Source of the DNA: Methylocapsa aurea
GTDB taxonomy: Bacteria; Pseudomonadota; Alphaproteobacteria; Rhizobiales; Beijerinckiaceae
DNA: 64,000 nucleotides
Direction: 5' to 3'
NCBI RefSeq assembly: GCF_000746085.1
Contig: NZ_KN050804.1
Span: 62,001 to 126,000, forward strand
Shown: positions 28,855 to 37,668 of the stretch, one piece after another
Layout: every line of letters starts with the position of its first letter
Numbering within the stretch: position 1 is the stretch's first letter
Program-made: the position numbers and the translations under genes
Notes under the pieces: generated by a model
Told to the model about the DNA's origin: nothing
Databases searched by the model: none
The model's input: only the letters and a program-made list of their open reading frames with translations

Positions 28855-31356
28855 CTAGAACTGCGCGCTGAGCGAGCCCATGATGGCGCGCGGCGCGCCA
28901 TATGTGCGAACGCCGAGGGCGAATCCAGGGGAAACCGGGGCATAATTAATGGCCCCTGTGTAGGAGGTCGCGTCCAGGAGATTTGTGACATTGACCTGCG
29001 CCGTTATCTTCGCATCGGCGATCTTGAAGCTATAGGCGGCCATAAGATTCACGGTGGCGTAGGCTGATAGCATGGGCAATGACGGCGAGAGATTGAGGCC
29101 CGAATAATCCACAATGGGCTGCGAGCCATGATAGATGACGCCGCCGCCGACCTTCCACCCTGTCAAGACCTGCTGCTGGAATTCGTAGGTGGTCCAGAGG
29201 CTCCCCAAATTTCTTGGAATGTTCGGAAGGCGCTGGCCGACGTCGCCATTTTCGCTCTTGGTGATGCGGACATCCTGGTTGGCGTAGGCGACGATGACGT
29301 TCCAGCCGGGCAATATTGCCCCCTGTATATCGAGCTCAACTCCCTTGCTGCGCGCCTCGCCGGTCAATATGCTGAAGCCCTGGTGAAACGGGCTTGGATC
29401 AGCCGTGGGGATGTTGGTCTTGGTCAGATCGTAGTAATCGGCGCTGGCCCTCAGCCGCCCATCGAAGAACTCGAGTTTGACGCCCGCCTCCCCCTCTCGC
29501 GCGCTTGTCGGGGGAGCGGGGATTCCAGGATAGAGAGTGGCGCTGTTGGGACCAAAACCCTCGGAATAATTGGCATAGAAGCTCACCCAGCTTTCCGGCC
29601 GCCACAGTAGGCCGAAGCGGGGAGTCAGAGCGGATTCCGTGAGCGGAGGGCCTTGCGTCATTTCACCAAGCGTCGGCCCCGTTTCGCTGGCTTGATGGAT
29701 ATATTGGTATCTCGCCCCCGCGAGGAGATAGAAATTATAGGGCAGCTTGATCTGGTCCTGCAGATAGAGACCGGCGGTGTCTTGCACGCTGTTAGATCCG
29801 GAAGCGGGGGTCAGAGAACCGGGAAGCGGAGTCCCTGGATGAACCGGGTTGAAGAGATCAATTTGTGAAGGCCCTAAGTTAAAGCCAACTTCGCTTAGGA
29901 CAGTGCTTTTGTAGACATCTCCGCCAATGAGCAAAGTATGTGTGGCTCCAAACGTGTTGATATGGCCGATAATATCGACATTTGTCGAATAGGTTGTCTG
30001 CCCTGTGGCGTTTGTCGCAAGGTAACGGTCAATTAATTGGGCGCCGCCCATTGCTTCAAGAGCGTATGGTTGTATAGTAGAGCTGCTATAAGCAATGCGG
30101 TTATAGGAAATTTGCTGTTTGATCGACCAATCGCCATCGAATTGGTGTGACCAGGTCAGCGCGGAAAAAAGCGACTTTTGCGCGGCGGGAGAGTTTCCAC
30201 CATAGTTGCGGCTTCGCGGGATGGGCATGAACGCCCCCTTGAAGACAGGATCAACACCATAGAACTGACCGAAGCGATTTTCATCATATTGGGCTTCCAG
30301 CTTCACCCAGGTCGCTGGATCGATGTTCCATTTGAGCACGGGCGCAAGAAAAATATCCTGTGAATGCGTGAGATCGACGGGCGAGCCAAACGGCGCGCCA
30401 TTGTTCTGGTAGGACATATTCATCCGGTAGAGCCATGCGCCGTCCTTCGTGACCGGGCCGGTTGCGTCGACGCTGGTGCGGTAATTGGCGAAGGAGCCAA
30501 TCTGCTGGTTAACCGAATAATAGGGCGCGGTCAGCGGCTCCTTGGTGATGATATTGACGATGCCGCCGGGCTCGACAAGCCCGTAGAGCATTGCCGCAGG
30601 GCCCTTGAGCACCTCGATGCTCGCCACATTGGCGAGTTGTTGCGTGGAGGCGCCATCCAGGAAGCTGACGGTGGTATCCTGACGAAACCCGTCGCGGAAG
30701 AGCGTCCAGGTGGGAAACCCACGCAAGACAATTTGACTGTAGGCAGTCCCAGCGCCCAACGCGCCGGGGCCCGCGACCGTCACGCCGCTGACATTCTGCA
30801 ACGCTTGGTCGAGGCTGATGACTTGCTGATCCCGCAACACCTGCTGAGTGATCACCTGGATATTCAGCGGCGTGTCCATGATGGGCGTATTGGTCTTGGT
30901 CCCGGTGGCGGCGTCTTCCAAGACATAAGTGGCGTTATAGGGGTCCTGCGCCGGACCCGCGCCGCCGAACCCGCTCGCTGTCCCAGCAACGTCGACCTCG
31001 GGCAGCGGGACGCCCTCCTCCTCGGCGACGCTTCTCCCGTCGAATTTGCCGCGCTTGATCGCGACCGCGCCTCGACCGGTGAAGGCGTAAGAGAGGCCGG
31101 TTCCAGCGAGCAACTGGGCGAGCGCCTCGCGCGGGGTCATATGCCCGGCCGCTCCGGCCGTGCTGGCGCCGCGAACGGCCGCATCGGCGTAGACCGGTCT
31201 CAGTCCCGTCTGCCGGGCAAGCGCATCGAGGGCTGGGCCCAGCGCTTGCGGCTGGATGTTGATGTCTCGCGCGTCCTCCGCGAGCGCCGCTCCCGCCGCC
31301 AGGGTCAGGCAGGCGCTCAGATAGGCTCCTTTGCCGAGCATGTTCAAAAAGCGCAT
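28855..31356 (-). CDS. TonB-dependent siderophore receptor with an N-terminal signalling domain
   Basis: This 833-residue outer-membrane receptor has a signal peptide ending AAGAALAED. An STN (secretin/TonB) signalling domain covers residues ~30-100 (DINIQPQALGPALDALARQT, TPREALAQLLAGTGLSYAFT). A plug domain (VLRDQQVISLDQALQNVSGV, GPAAMLYGLVEPGGIVNIIT) and a 22-strand barrel ending in aromatic LSAQF follow. The STN domain marks it as a FecA/FpvA-type transducer that signals through the FecR-like protein encoded just upstream. GGGGGAAA supports ATG 31356. It is probably an Fe(III)-siderophore importer; the ligand is unknown. Confidence 0.93.
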   Translation of the reverse strand: MRFLNMLGKGAYLSACLTLAAGAALAEDARDINIQPQALGPALDALARQTGLRPVYADAAVRGASTAGAAGHMTPREALAQLLAGTGLSYAFTGRGAVAIKRGKFDGRSVAEEEGVPLPEVDVAGTASGFGGAGPAQDPYNATYVLEDAATGTKTNTPIMDTPLNIQVITQQVLRDQQVISLDQALQNVSGVTVAGPGALGAGTAYSQIVLRGFPTWTLFRDGFRQDTTVSFLDGASTQQLANVASIEVLKGPAAMLYGLVEPGGIVNIITKEPLTAPYYSVNQQIGSFANYRTSVDATGPVTKDGAWLYRMNMSYQNNGAPFGSPVDLTHSQDIFLAPVLKWNIDPATWVKLEAQYDENRFGQFYGVDPVFKGAFMPIPRSRNYGGNSPAAQKSLFSALTWSHQFDGDWSIKQQISYNRIAYSSSTIQPYALEAMGGAQLIDRYLATNATGQTTYSTNVDIIGHINTFGATHTLLIGGDVYKSTVLSEVGFNLGPSQIDLFNPVHPGTPLPGSLTPASGSNSVQDTAGLYLQDQIKLPYNFYLLAGARYQYIHQASETGPTLGEMTQGPPLTESALTPRFGLLWRPESWVSFYANYSEGFGPNSATLYPGIPAPPTSAREGEAGVKLEFFDGRLRASADYYDLTKTNIPTADPSPFHQGFSILTGEARSKGVELDIQGAILPGWNVIVAYANQDVRITKSENGDVGQRLPNIPRNLGSLWTTYEFQQQVLTGWKVGGGVIYHGSQPIVDYSGLNLSPSLPMLSAYATVNLMAAYSFKIADAKITAQVNVTNLLDATSYTGAINYAPVSPGFALGVRTYGAPRAIMGSLSAQF

Positions 31357-31434
31357 TTGTTTCCCCCATGGTCTATTTTCAGGCTCATGAGGTAAGAGCG
31401 GCCGGCGCGGCAAACCCCGCCACGCTATTCTGGG

Positions 31435-32427
31435 TTATTTTTCCGGCGTGCCTTTTCTGCCACTCTCCAGGATGTAAAGGCCGGGGCTAGGCCGGACGAG
31501 TTTGAGTGGAAGGACCGCGGCGATGGTCTCCAGCGCGGCATCGAGATCGTAGGTTGGCATGACGCCGCTGAGCGTCATCGCGGCAAGCTCGGGCGCTTCG
31601 AGCTTGACGGTTGCTGTATGGTAGCGGCCAAGTTCGGCCAGCACCTGGCTGAGCGGCCGCGCATTGAGAACAAGCTCGCCATTGGCCCATGCGGCGACGG
31701 CCTCTGCGTCGAGAGCTTCAAGGGCGGCGATTGCACCGCTGCGGCCGAAACTTCGAGCGTAGCCCGGTTTGAGGGAGGCGGCGCGTTCGCCATTCGCGGT
31801 CACGATGTTTACCTCGCCTTCCAGGACATAGACCGATGCGCGCTCCCCCTCCAGGCGGACATCGAACATTGTCCCAAGATCTCGGATGCGGCCGCCGGCC
31901 GCCTCGACCTCGAAAGGCTTCAGAGCGGAATGGGCAATCGCGAACAGCGCCTCGCCCCGGATCAGCCGAGCCGAACGCTGGAGCCATGAGACATGGAGGG
32001 TCAACTCGGAATTTGTGTTGACTTCTATTCTGGAGCCGTCGCCGAGCCAGAGTGTCCGCCGCTCCCCGATCGCCGTGCGGATGATCTCATTGCGCTCGTG
32101 CGGCCACCATGGCGACGCAAACAGCGCCGCAGCCAGCAGCGCCGCGGCAAACCCAAGACCGCCGAGACGGACCATTTCGCGGCGCCGTTGCGTCCTCCGG
32201 CCATTGGCTCTTGCTTCCTCCAATTGGCGAAAGCCGGCCGTTTCAAGGCCGCCGAGGCTTTGCCACAAACGCTCCGCCTCATCATAGCAGGTGCGGCAGG
32301 CGGGATTTCCGGCCAGCCAGGCGTCAAAGGCGCGGTCGTCGTCCGCGTCTTCGCCGGCATGGCGTCGGGCGACCCAGCGCGCCGCCGCCTCCCGGATTCT
32401 GGCCTCGGAACGGTCGCGCGATGTCAT
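31435..32427 (-). CDS. FecR-family anti-sigma/signal-transducing membrane protein
   Basis: This 330-residue inner-membrane protein has an N-terminal cytoplasmic DUF4880 segment (AARWVARRHAGEDADDDRAF). A single membrane helix (VRLGGLGFAAALLAAALFAS) leads into the periplasmic FecR domain (GERRTLWLGDGSRIEVNTNS, GTMFDVRLEGERASVYVLEG). A C-terminal STN-like domain (PTYDLDAALETIAAVLPLKL) would contact the receptor's signalling domain. It sits between the ECF sigma gene and the receptor gene in the order sigma-fecR-receptor. The start at 32427 matches family length; the open frame upstream lacks similarity. Confidence 0.92.
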   Translation of the reverse strand: MTSRDRSEARIREAAARWVARRHAGEDADDDRAFDAWLAGNPACRTCYDEAERLWQSLGGLETAGFRQLEEARANGRRTQRRREMVRLGGLGFAAALLAAALFASPWWPHERNEIIRTAIGERRTLWLGDGSRIEVNTNSELTLHVSWLQRSARLIRGEALFAIAHSALKPFEVEAAGGRIRDLGTMFDVRLEGERASVYVLEGEVNIVTANGERAASLKPGYARSFGRSGAIAALEALDAEAVAAWANGELVLNARPLSQVLAELGRYHTATVKLEAPELAAMTLSGVMPTYDLDAALETIAAVLPLKLVRPSPGLYILESGRKGTPEK

Positions 32428-32504
32428 GGGATAATCGAATCTCGTAAAAGATCTAGGCGAAGCGTCGATATAGGAGGGGATCCGCCCGGCCTGACCGCCA
32501 TTGT

Positions 32505-33032
32505 TTAGCGGCTGTCCTGGCCGAGCCGCGTCAGGCAGTGCTCCAAAGCTTTGGCGACGTAACGCTCGACAGTGCGCTTCGAAAGCCCCAATGTCATCGC
32601 AACCTCCGCATGGGTCAACCCGTCGATCCGGTTCAACAGGAACGCATGACGCTGGAGTTTCGGCAGTTCGTCGAGCGCGGCGACGCATTTGGACAGCTGG
32701 ATCGCCGCGTCGGCGGCGGCATCGGCGGAAGGAAGTTCGGATCGCAGCGTCGCAAGCGCATCTTCAGGGTCGCCCCAACTTGTCCGCAATCGGTCGATGG
32801 CGGCTCCCTTGGCGGCGAGATTGCCGACGACGCGATAGAGATAGGCGCGTGGGTTCTCGATCGCGACCAGATCGGAAACCTGCATCAGTTGCGCATAGGC
32901 GTCCTGGACGATGTCCTGGGCCGTGACCGAGCCCAGGCGCCGGTTGGCGAAAGCCAACAGTTCCTGATGGTGTTTGCGAAACAATGCGTCGAAAAGAGCG
33001 CGCCGGCTGATGGGCATCGCAAACGGATTCAT
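32505..33032 (-). CDS. ECF sigma factor, FecI type
   Basis: This 175-residue extracytoplasmic-function sigma factor shows region 2 (LFRKHHQELLAFANRRLGSV, DIVQDAYAQLMQV) and region 4 with its helix-turn-helix (LNRIDGLTHAEVAMTLGLSK, RTVERYVAKALEHCL). It should direct transcription of the downstream fecR and TonB receptor genes in response to the receptor ligand. Its reading frame is open far upstream with no stop, continuing into the RES-domain coding sequence. Translation is taken to start at ATG 33032, where the sigma similarity begins. Confidence 0.92.
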   Translation of the reverse strand: MNPFAMPISRRALFDALFRKHHQELLAFANRRLGSVTAQDIVQDAYAQLMQVSDLVAIENPRAYLYRVVGNLAAKGAAIDRLRTSWGDPEDALATLRSELPSADAAADAAIQLSKCVAALDELPKLQRHAFLLNRIDGLTHAEVAMTLGLSKRTVERYVAKALEHCLTRLGQDSR

Positions 33033-33284
33033 TATGGCGTCTTCAAGAAATCGCGCCTTCGCGCGGAACAGGCGTCCAGGATAAGGGTGTCTATCTTCAT
33101 GCTGTCTGGTGGTCCTCGTGGGACCGAACGCTCGCCGCCATGAAAGCGGGCGAGCACCGTACCGGTCCAAGGATTTCTTCCTGTTGGGTGAAACGTTACC
33201 GGCGTCCAGAATGCGCCAACGAAAATAGGCGTTCATGCGAAACCAATCGTCGCTGGGCCTACGGCGTTTCGATGGCGTCGTCGT

Positions 33285-33734
33285 CGCGTAAGCCCCAGCC
33301 GCCGTCGCGCCGACGAAGATCAGGTTCCAGCTATGGGTCGATACCGCGCTGGGGATCAGGACGAACTTGTGCCAGGCGAGCAGCGCGTCGCCGAAAGTTT
33401 GCTGGCCGGCGCTGGGAATGCCTGGTCTCAACCAGTTGGGGTTGGGAGCGGACGCTGGATCCACGACCTGAACGCCTAAAGGCTCGGTTTTGGTAACCGC
33501 TGTGAGCACGTGTGGAACCGCATCCAGCGCCTTGAAGCCCTTGTGCACGGCGACTTCGAGGATCGCTGTCGCTGGGTCGAGGGAGCAATAGACCGCCCGA
33601 AGGCCTCCGCTGTTCCAGCGCCCGCCTGCCCTGTATGCGCCTTCGCCATTGTCCCATATGGCGCGAAATGTCGCCTGGTCCAGCCGCCACGCCACAAGTT
33701 CGCTGCCGCCAAGCGCCGCCGGAAGCGGGGTCAC
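33285..33734 (-). pseudogene. RES-domain toxin, C-terminus lost
   Basis: The N-terminal 150 residues match the RES toxin family, NAD-degrading enzymes paired with DUF2384/Xre antitoxins. They include AWRLDQATFRAIWDNGEGAY, GRWNSGGLRAVYCSLDPATA (the R-x-S core is modified here to W-N-S-G), ILEVAVHKG and THSWNLIFVGATAAGAYA. After that point the sequence departs from the family and the frame runs on for 250 bases without a stop, into the sigma factor gene. A frameshift or deletion near 33285 is likely. GTG 33734 overlaps the antitoxin remnant stop codon by four bases, as in intact pairs. Confidence 0.72.
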
Positions 33735-33886
33735 ACGTAAACGCCGTACTCAAGACGCTCTAAGAAATCCTCGACCATCTCCACGCCCGCGGGCGTCGCC
33801 AAGAGGTCGATCGGGCGTCGCTGGTCGAGGCCTATGGCGGAATGCTCCAGCCATTGCTCCGCCTCATCCTGCGACCCGCTTCCGCG
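33731..33886 (-). pseudogene. Antitoxin remnant (DUF2384/MbcA-ParS C-terminal part)
   Basis: Only the toxin-binding end remains: DEAEQWLEHSAIGLDQRRPI, then DLLATPAGVEMVEDFLERLE and YGVYV before TGA. This is characteristic of Xre-type antitoxins of RES toxins. There is no start codon and no helix-turn-helix. The frame begins immediately after the TAG of the response regulator gene, so the N-terminal half has been replaced by that gene. The stop overlaps the RES start (GTGA). Confidence 0.75.
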
Positions 33887-34555
33887 CTACAGAGCCTCGC
33901 TTTGGGCGGACGGCGGCGGCGCGACGAGGCCCTCGCGCAAGCCAAAATATAAGAGTTCTATATCGGAACGCACTCCAAGCTTCTGCTTGATGACATAGTG
34001 GTAATTCGCCACTGTTTTTGGGCTGAGGTTCAGAGCCGCCGCGATCTCGGCCGCGGGGCTTGCTTCAAGAAGCAATCGCAGAATTTCGAATTCTCGGGGC
34101 GACAAGGCATTCAACGCCGAAGCGTCGCCGCTGAGCCGCCCCAGGGCCAATTCCTGGCTGACATCTGGCGAGATCGCCTTCCTTCCCGCAAAAACATCGA
34201 CGATCGCATCCGCCAGCAACAAGGGATTGCTGCTCTTGGTGACGTAGCCTTTGGCGCCGGCTTGGAAAGCGTGCATCGCGTAGACCGCGTCCTGATGCAT
34301 CGTGAATACGACGATCCGCGCCGCAGAGTCCCATGCCCGAAGCTGTCCGATAAGGTCAATGCCGCCGCGGCCCGGCATCGAGATATCGACCACAACGACG
34401 TCCGGTCGGACTTCCTTATAGCGCTGATAGGCTGTCCGGCTGTCCGCGGCCTCGGCCACAACCTCTATGCCCGCCTGCTTCTCCAAAAGGCGGCGATAGC
34501 CTTCCAGCACGATGGCGTGATCGTCGACAAGCATCACTCTGATCGCCTGCGCCAT
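33887..34555 (-). CDS. Response regulator, NarL/FixJ family
   Basis: This 222-residue regulator has a receiver domain (RVMLVDDHAIVLEGYRRLLE, phospho-acceptor Asp in VVVDISMPGRGG, KGYVTKSSNP lysine) and a C-terminal LuxR helix-turn-helix (LSPREFEILRLLLEASPAAE, LNLSPKTVANYHYVIKQKLG). It overlaps the histidine kinase gene by a TGATG junction, so translation is probably coupled. It is most like regulators of the MoxX/DegU type; its target genes are unknown, but the divergent SRPBCC-DUF2380 pair is a candidate. Confidence 0.92.
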   Translation of the reverse strand: MAQAIRVMLVDDHAIVLEGYRRLLEKQAGIEVVAEAADSRTAYQRYKEVRPDVVVVDISMPGRGGIDLIGQLRAWDSAARIVVFTMHQDAVYAMHAFQAGAKGYVTKSSNPLLLADAIVDVFAGRKAISPDVSQELALGRLSGDASALNALSPREFEILRLLLEASPAAEIAAALNLSPKTVANYHYVIKQKLGVRSDIELLYFGLREGLVAPPPSAQSEAL

Positions 34556-35958
34556 CACGCAGCCTCCGGCGCGGCGGCCGCGATCGGGATGATGACGGAG
34601 AGCCTCGCGCCGGCGGAGGCTCCGCTGCGCAAGTCCATGCGACCTTTAAAAATAGCGACTCTCTCGCGAATGCCGGCAAGGCCTGCGCCCGACCCCACGC
34701 TCTCATGCGGGTCGAAGCCTTTGCCATCGTCCTCGATGGTCAAATGCACGACGCTCTCCGCCGATCGGGCGGCATATCCGGTAAGCCGTTCGAGCGCCAC
34801 ATTGACATTCCGCGCTCCTGCATGTCTGGCGGCGTTGGTCACGCCTTCCTGCGCAATGCGAAAGACGGTTATGGCCACGGCGTCGGGCAATGCGCGTAAA
34901 TCGCCGTTCTCCGAAAACGTAAAGCGAGTCGTTGCCCCGAGTCGTCCATTCCAACCAACGACTAAATCTTTCAGGCTCTCAACCAGGCCGAGCTCATCGA
35001 CGACGGCCGGGCGCAACCGCGCAAGCGTATTGCGCAATTCATTCATCATCTTCATGGCGATCCGCGACAGGCTCATGGCCTCCGGCATCAGCTCCGGGCA
35101 TGCGATTTGGGCGGTCGCTCCGACGGAAGCGGCGATCGCATTGATTGCCGCCAAATTTTGCCCAAACTCATCGTGAAGCTCCCGCGCCAAATGGCGGCGC
35201 TCCTCCTCCTGAGCAATAACGAGCCGGCGAGCGAGTTCCGCCCGCTCGGCCATGGTCGTCTCTAGCCGTGCGGCCATGCGATTGATCACTTCGCCGATCC
35301 GTTGCAACTCTATAAGCGGAACCTGCGGCAGCCGATAGGACAAGTCCCCACCAGCCAGCCGATCGATCCCCGCCAGCATGGCCACAGTCGGACGCAGAGC
35401 GCGATCAATGGCGAAATAAACGATCAGGCTCAAAAGCGCGATCGCGCTGGCCGTGACCGACATGATGCGGCGCGTTTCGCTCCAAGCGCGCGCCTCGCCA
35501 AGCATCGGATCGAGCGAGAGCTCGATGGTCGCTATTGGCTTGCCGCGGGTTTCGATCACGCGCCGAATTGGGCGCGTTGGCGAGAACAGCATCTGGTAAA
35601 CACCTGAAAACCATTGCGGCGTGGCGGCGCTGGAGGCGGCGACGCCGAGACAGCTGGCATAGACCTGCTGGCGGTCGGCGTTTTCGAAGCGAATGCAAGA
35701 ACCCTCGTCGAGCAATTTATCCGCAAGGAACCCCCAATCCGGAAATCGCTCGTCCTGATCAAATTCGGTTTGGAAGCGAACCGCCTGCAAATTGAGTTTG
35801 CCCGCCATCAACTCGACCTTCGCCTCCAGCCCGCGGCTCATGTCTATTCGCGTTTCCGCAATGACGAAAACCGCGGCGCCGAACGCGCAGGCGAGCGCGC
35901 CCAGCGCCACGCGAAGCATGACGGAAACCCTCAGGTTCAGCGGATGGATTGTGCTCAT
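34555..35958 (-). CDS. Sensor histidine kinase, HisKA_3 type
   Basis: This 467-residue membrane kinase has an N-terminal membrane helix (VMLRVALGALACAFGAAVFV) and a ~130-residue periplasmic sensor region. A second membrane helix (IMSVTASAIALLSLIVYFAI) leads into a HAMP segment, the phosphoacceptor His in LARELHDEFGQNLAAINAIA, and an HATPase_c domain (FRIAQEGVTNAARHAGARNV, GAGLAGIRERV). Partner of the overlapping response regulator. Kinases of this subgroup include MoxY/MxaY of methylotrophs, but that assignment is tentative. ATG 35958 is preferred to 35979. Confidence 0.9.
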   Translation of the reverse strand: MSTIHPLNLRVSVMLRVALGALACAFGAAVFVIAETRIDMSRGLEAKVELMAGKLNLQAVRFQTEFDQDERFPDWGFLADKLLDEGSCIRFENADRQQVYASCLGVAASSAATPQWFSGVYQMLFSPTRPIRRVIETRGKPIATIELSLDPMLGEARAWSETRRIMSVTASAIALLSLIVYFAIDRALRPTVAMLAGIDRLAGGDLSYRLPQVPLIELQRIGEVINRMAARLETTMAERAELARRLVIAQEEERRHLARELHDEFGQNLAAINAIAASVGATAQIACPELMPEAMSLSRIAMKMMNELRNTLARLRPAVVDELGLVESLKDLVVGWNGRLGATTRFTFSENGDLRALPDAVAITVFRIAQEGVTNAARHAGARNVNVALERLTGYAARSAESVVHLTIEDDGKGFDPHESVGSGAGLAGIRERVAIFKGRMDLRSGASAGARLSVIIPIAAAAPEAA

Positions 35959-36153
35959 TACAAATCTCAAGCGACGCATTGTCCATAAGCATCATCTCGA
36001 GAAAGGTCGCAGCTTCCCGGCCGCCCGTAAAGCGCATGGGGTCATGCTCGGGAAATTTTCCCAACCCACGCAAGGACCGCATCCGAAGCGCTCGCGGCGG
36101 CCGAGCCCTATGCTTCAGCAATCCAATAAGCCGACTGCGCACGAGGTGACTCC

Positions 36154-36600
36154 ATGCACACGAAACAGCCCATCACGAAAAAGCTGAACGCGCCAGTCGA
36201 GAAAACTTGGGAGGCAATAAGCCGAATAGGAAGGTTGGATGTATGGTTTCCCTTTATCGCTGCGTGTTCCGTGGAAGGAAATGGAATAGGCGCCTATCGG
36301 AAAATGACGACGATCGAGGGAGGCGAGATCACCGACATTATTCAAGAAATAGATCATAAACTGAAGCGGCTTGTCTATCTGAGAGTAAAATCGCCGTTTC
36401 CGGTAACATACTATCAAGGAACGGTCGAAGTATTTGAATCATTCGACTCGATGGCGGTTATTGCCTGGACCGTTGACTTTGAGTCTGATCCTAAGGACAG
36501 CGCCTCGCTAGCCGAACTTGTAAGGGAAGCGATAAGCGCCGGTCTCGATGGGATGGAAGGCGACCTGCGATCAGAGATCGCCTCACCCGCGAGCGGATGA
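36154..36600 (+). CDS. SRPBCC-family protein
   Basis: This 148-residue protein has a START/polyketide-cyclase-like fold: KKLNAPVEKTWEAISRIGRL, DVWFPFIAACSVEGNGIGAY, TYYQGTVEVFESF and a long C-terminal helix (SLAELVREAISAGLDGMEGD). Members bind small hydrophobic ligands. GC content is lower than in neighbouring genes. It is divergent from the two-component system across about 195 bases and 113 bases before the DUF2380 gene. Its ligand is unknown. Confidence 0.82.
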   Translation: MHTKQPITKKLNAPVEKTWEAISRIGRLDVWFPFIAACSVEGNGIGAYRKMTTIEGGEITDIIQEIDHKLKRLVYLRVKSPFPVTYYQGTVEVFESFDSMAVIAWTVDFESDPKDSASLAELVREAISAGLDGMEGDLRSEIASPASG

Positions 36601-36713
36601 CGATGGCGCGCAGAGCGGCCAAGATTCTCAATCGCGCGCGGCGCGGCCGGCGCGACTCCAGTCCCATCCAACGTCCCGATCGACATTCCTCTCGAGCTTA
36701 TCAGGAGCCAAGC

Positions 36714-37292
36714 ATGAACGTTCGAATATTGGCGTCAGGCCGCCTCCGGCAATCGCTCATTCTTGGCGCGGCCGCGTTTCTCATGGCGCTGTTCGCGCCC
36801 GCCGCCGGACGATCCGAGCCGCGGCCGCCCATCAAACTCGCGGTCTTCGATATCGAACTCGACGACTTCTCCGCCGGCGGCCCGCTCGCAGGCGAAAGCG
36901 CGGCAGAGACGGCGATGCTGCGGCGCGCAACGGCGCTGGCGCGCGAGCGTCTTGCGCAATCGGGCCTTTTCGAGATCGTCGATGGGAGCGCTTCGGCAGA
37001 TGAAATGGTCAAGTCGCATTGGCTGCGAAAGTGCAACGGATGCGAAACCGGCATAGCGCGCGATCTCGGCGCCGACATGTCGTTCATCGCCTTCTTTCGC
37101 AAGATTAGCGTGATGGAGCAATATTTGGAGTTTCGAATCCGAGACGCGCACACCGGCGCGCTCATGAATATCTCGCAGACGGATTTACGCGGCGAAACCG
37201 ACGAGTCATGGAGCCGCGCCATCGTTTGGCTGATCAGATACCGGCTTGTGGAACCCGAGCTGGCGCGCCGGACTCGCGAACTGTCCCAATGA
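36714..37292 (+). CDS. DUF2380-family secreted protein
   Basis: This 192-residue exported protein has a signal peptide through FLMALFAPAAGRSEP, then KLAVFDIELDDFSAGGPLAG, LFEIVDGSASADEMVKSHWL, a CNGCETGIARDLGAD element with a CxxC, and FFRKISVMEQYLEFRIRDAH. AGGAG lies before ATG 36714. I associate this family with methanol/quinoprotein dehydrogenase loci of methylotrophs, from memory and with modest certainty. Next to it are an SRPBCC gene and a divergent kinase-regulator pair, which may form one functional unit. Downstream begins the degraded 37.3-39.6 kb segment. Confidence 0.78.
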   Translation: MNVRILASGRLRQSLILGAAAFLMALFAPAAGRSEPRPPIKLAVFDIELDDFSAGGPLAGESAAETAMLRRATALARERLAQSGLFEIVDGSASADEMVKSHWLRKCNGCETGIARDLGADMSFIAFFRKISVMEQYLEFRIRDAHTGALMNISQTDLRGETDESWSRAIVWLIRYRLVEPELARRTRELSQ

Positions 37293-37400
37293 CAGGAAGC
37301 TGACGTCGCCTCGGAGCGGAAGCATTTGCATGCCTCTCTATCTTGCAGCGGCCCTCATACCCCATAGTCGCAAAGCTTGAAGATAGGCGGCGCCGGCGGC

Positions 37401-37617
37401 GGTCAAAGACCGCCCAGGCTGGAAAATTGGCCAAGAGATGCGCCAGCGCCCAGATTTTGATGCCGACCAGCATATGGGGTGGCGGAGCCAGCCGCGAATC
37501 TTGCCCGGCGCGGGATTCATGCAAGCCAATGCCACAAAAGAGAACCACATCTGCGAGAGGGCGATATGCCGCGTCCATGTCGGCGGGGCCCACACCGGGA
37601 TCATCCCCTCCGCCCGA
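37401..37617 (-). pseudogene. Internal fragment of a second nnrU-family gene
   Basis: This stretch is close to identical to 8877-9124 of the intact gene, with a ~31-base deletion and several small indels. On the minus strand the frame still reads MIPVWAPPTWTRHIALSQMW and GKIRGWLRHP before shifting. It lacks both ends of the gene. Its edge at 37617 abuts the truncated toxin sequence directly. The missing end pieces lie at 38113-38345, so the copy has been rearranged as well as decayed. Confidence 0.85.
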
Positions 37618-37668
37618 GGCTTGGGATTGCCGACGCAGCAAGGCCGGAGCGGTCCAGCGTAGCCTCAC
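37618..37668 (-). pseudogene. Beheaded RelE/ParE-type toxin (N-terminal codons only)
   Basis: Directly overlapping the antitoxin stop codon (GTGA) is a GTG frame reading VRLRWTAPALLRRQSQA. This looks like the first strand and helix of a RelE/ParE toxin (compare the family's typical K-x-R-W-T-x-P-A-x-x-D-L). After 17 codons it runs into the nnrU fragment, so the toxin is truncated. Confidence 0.6.
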
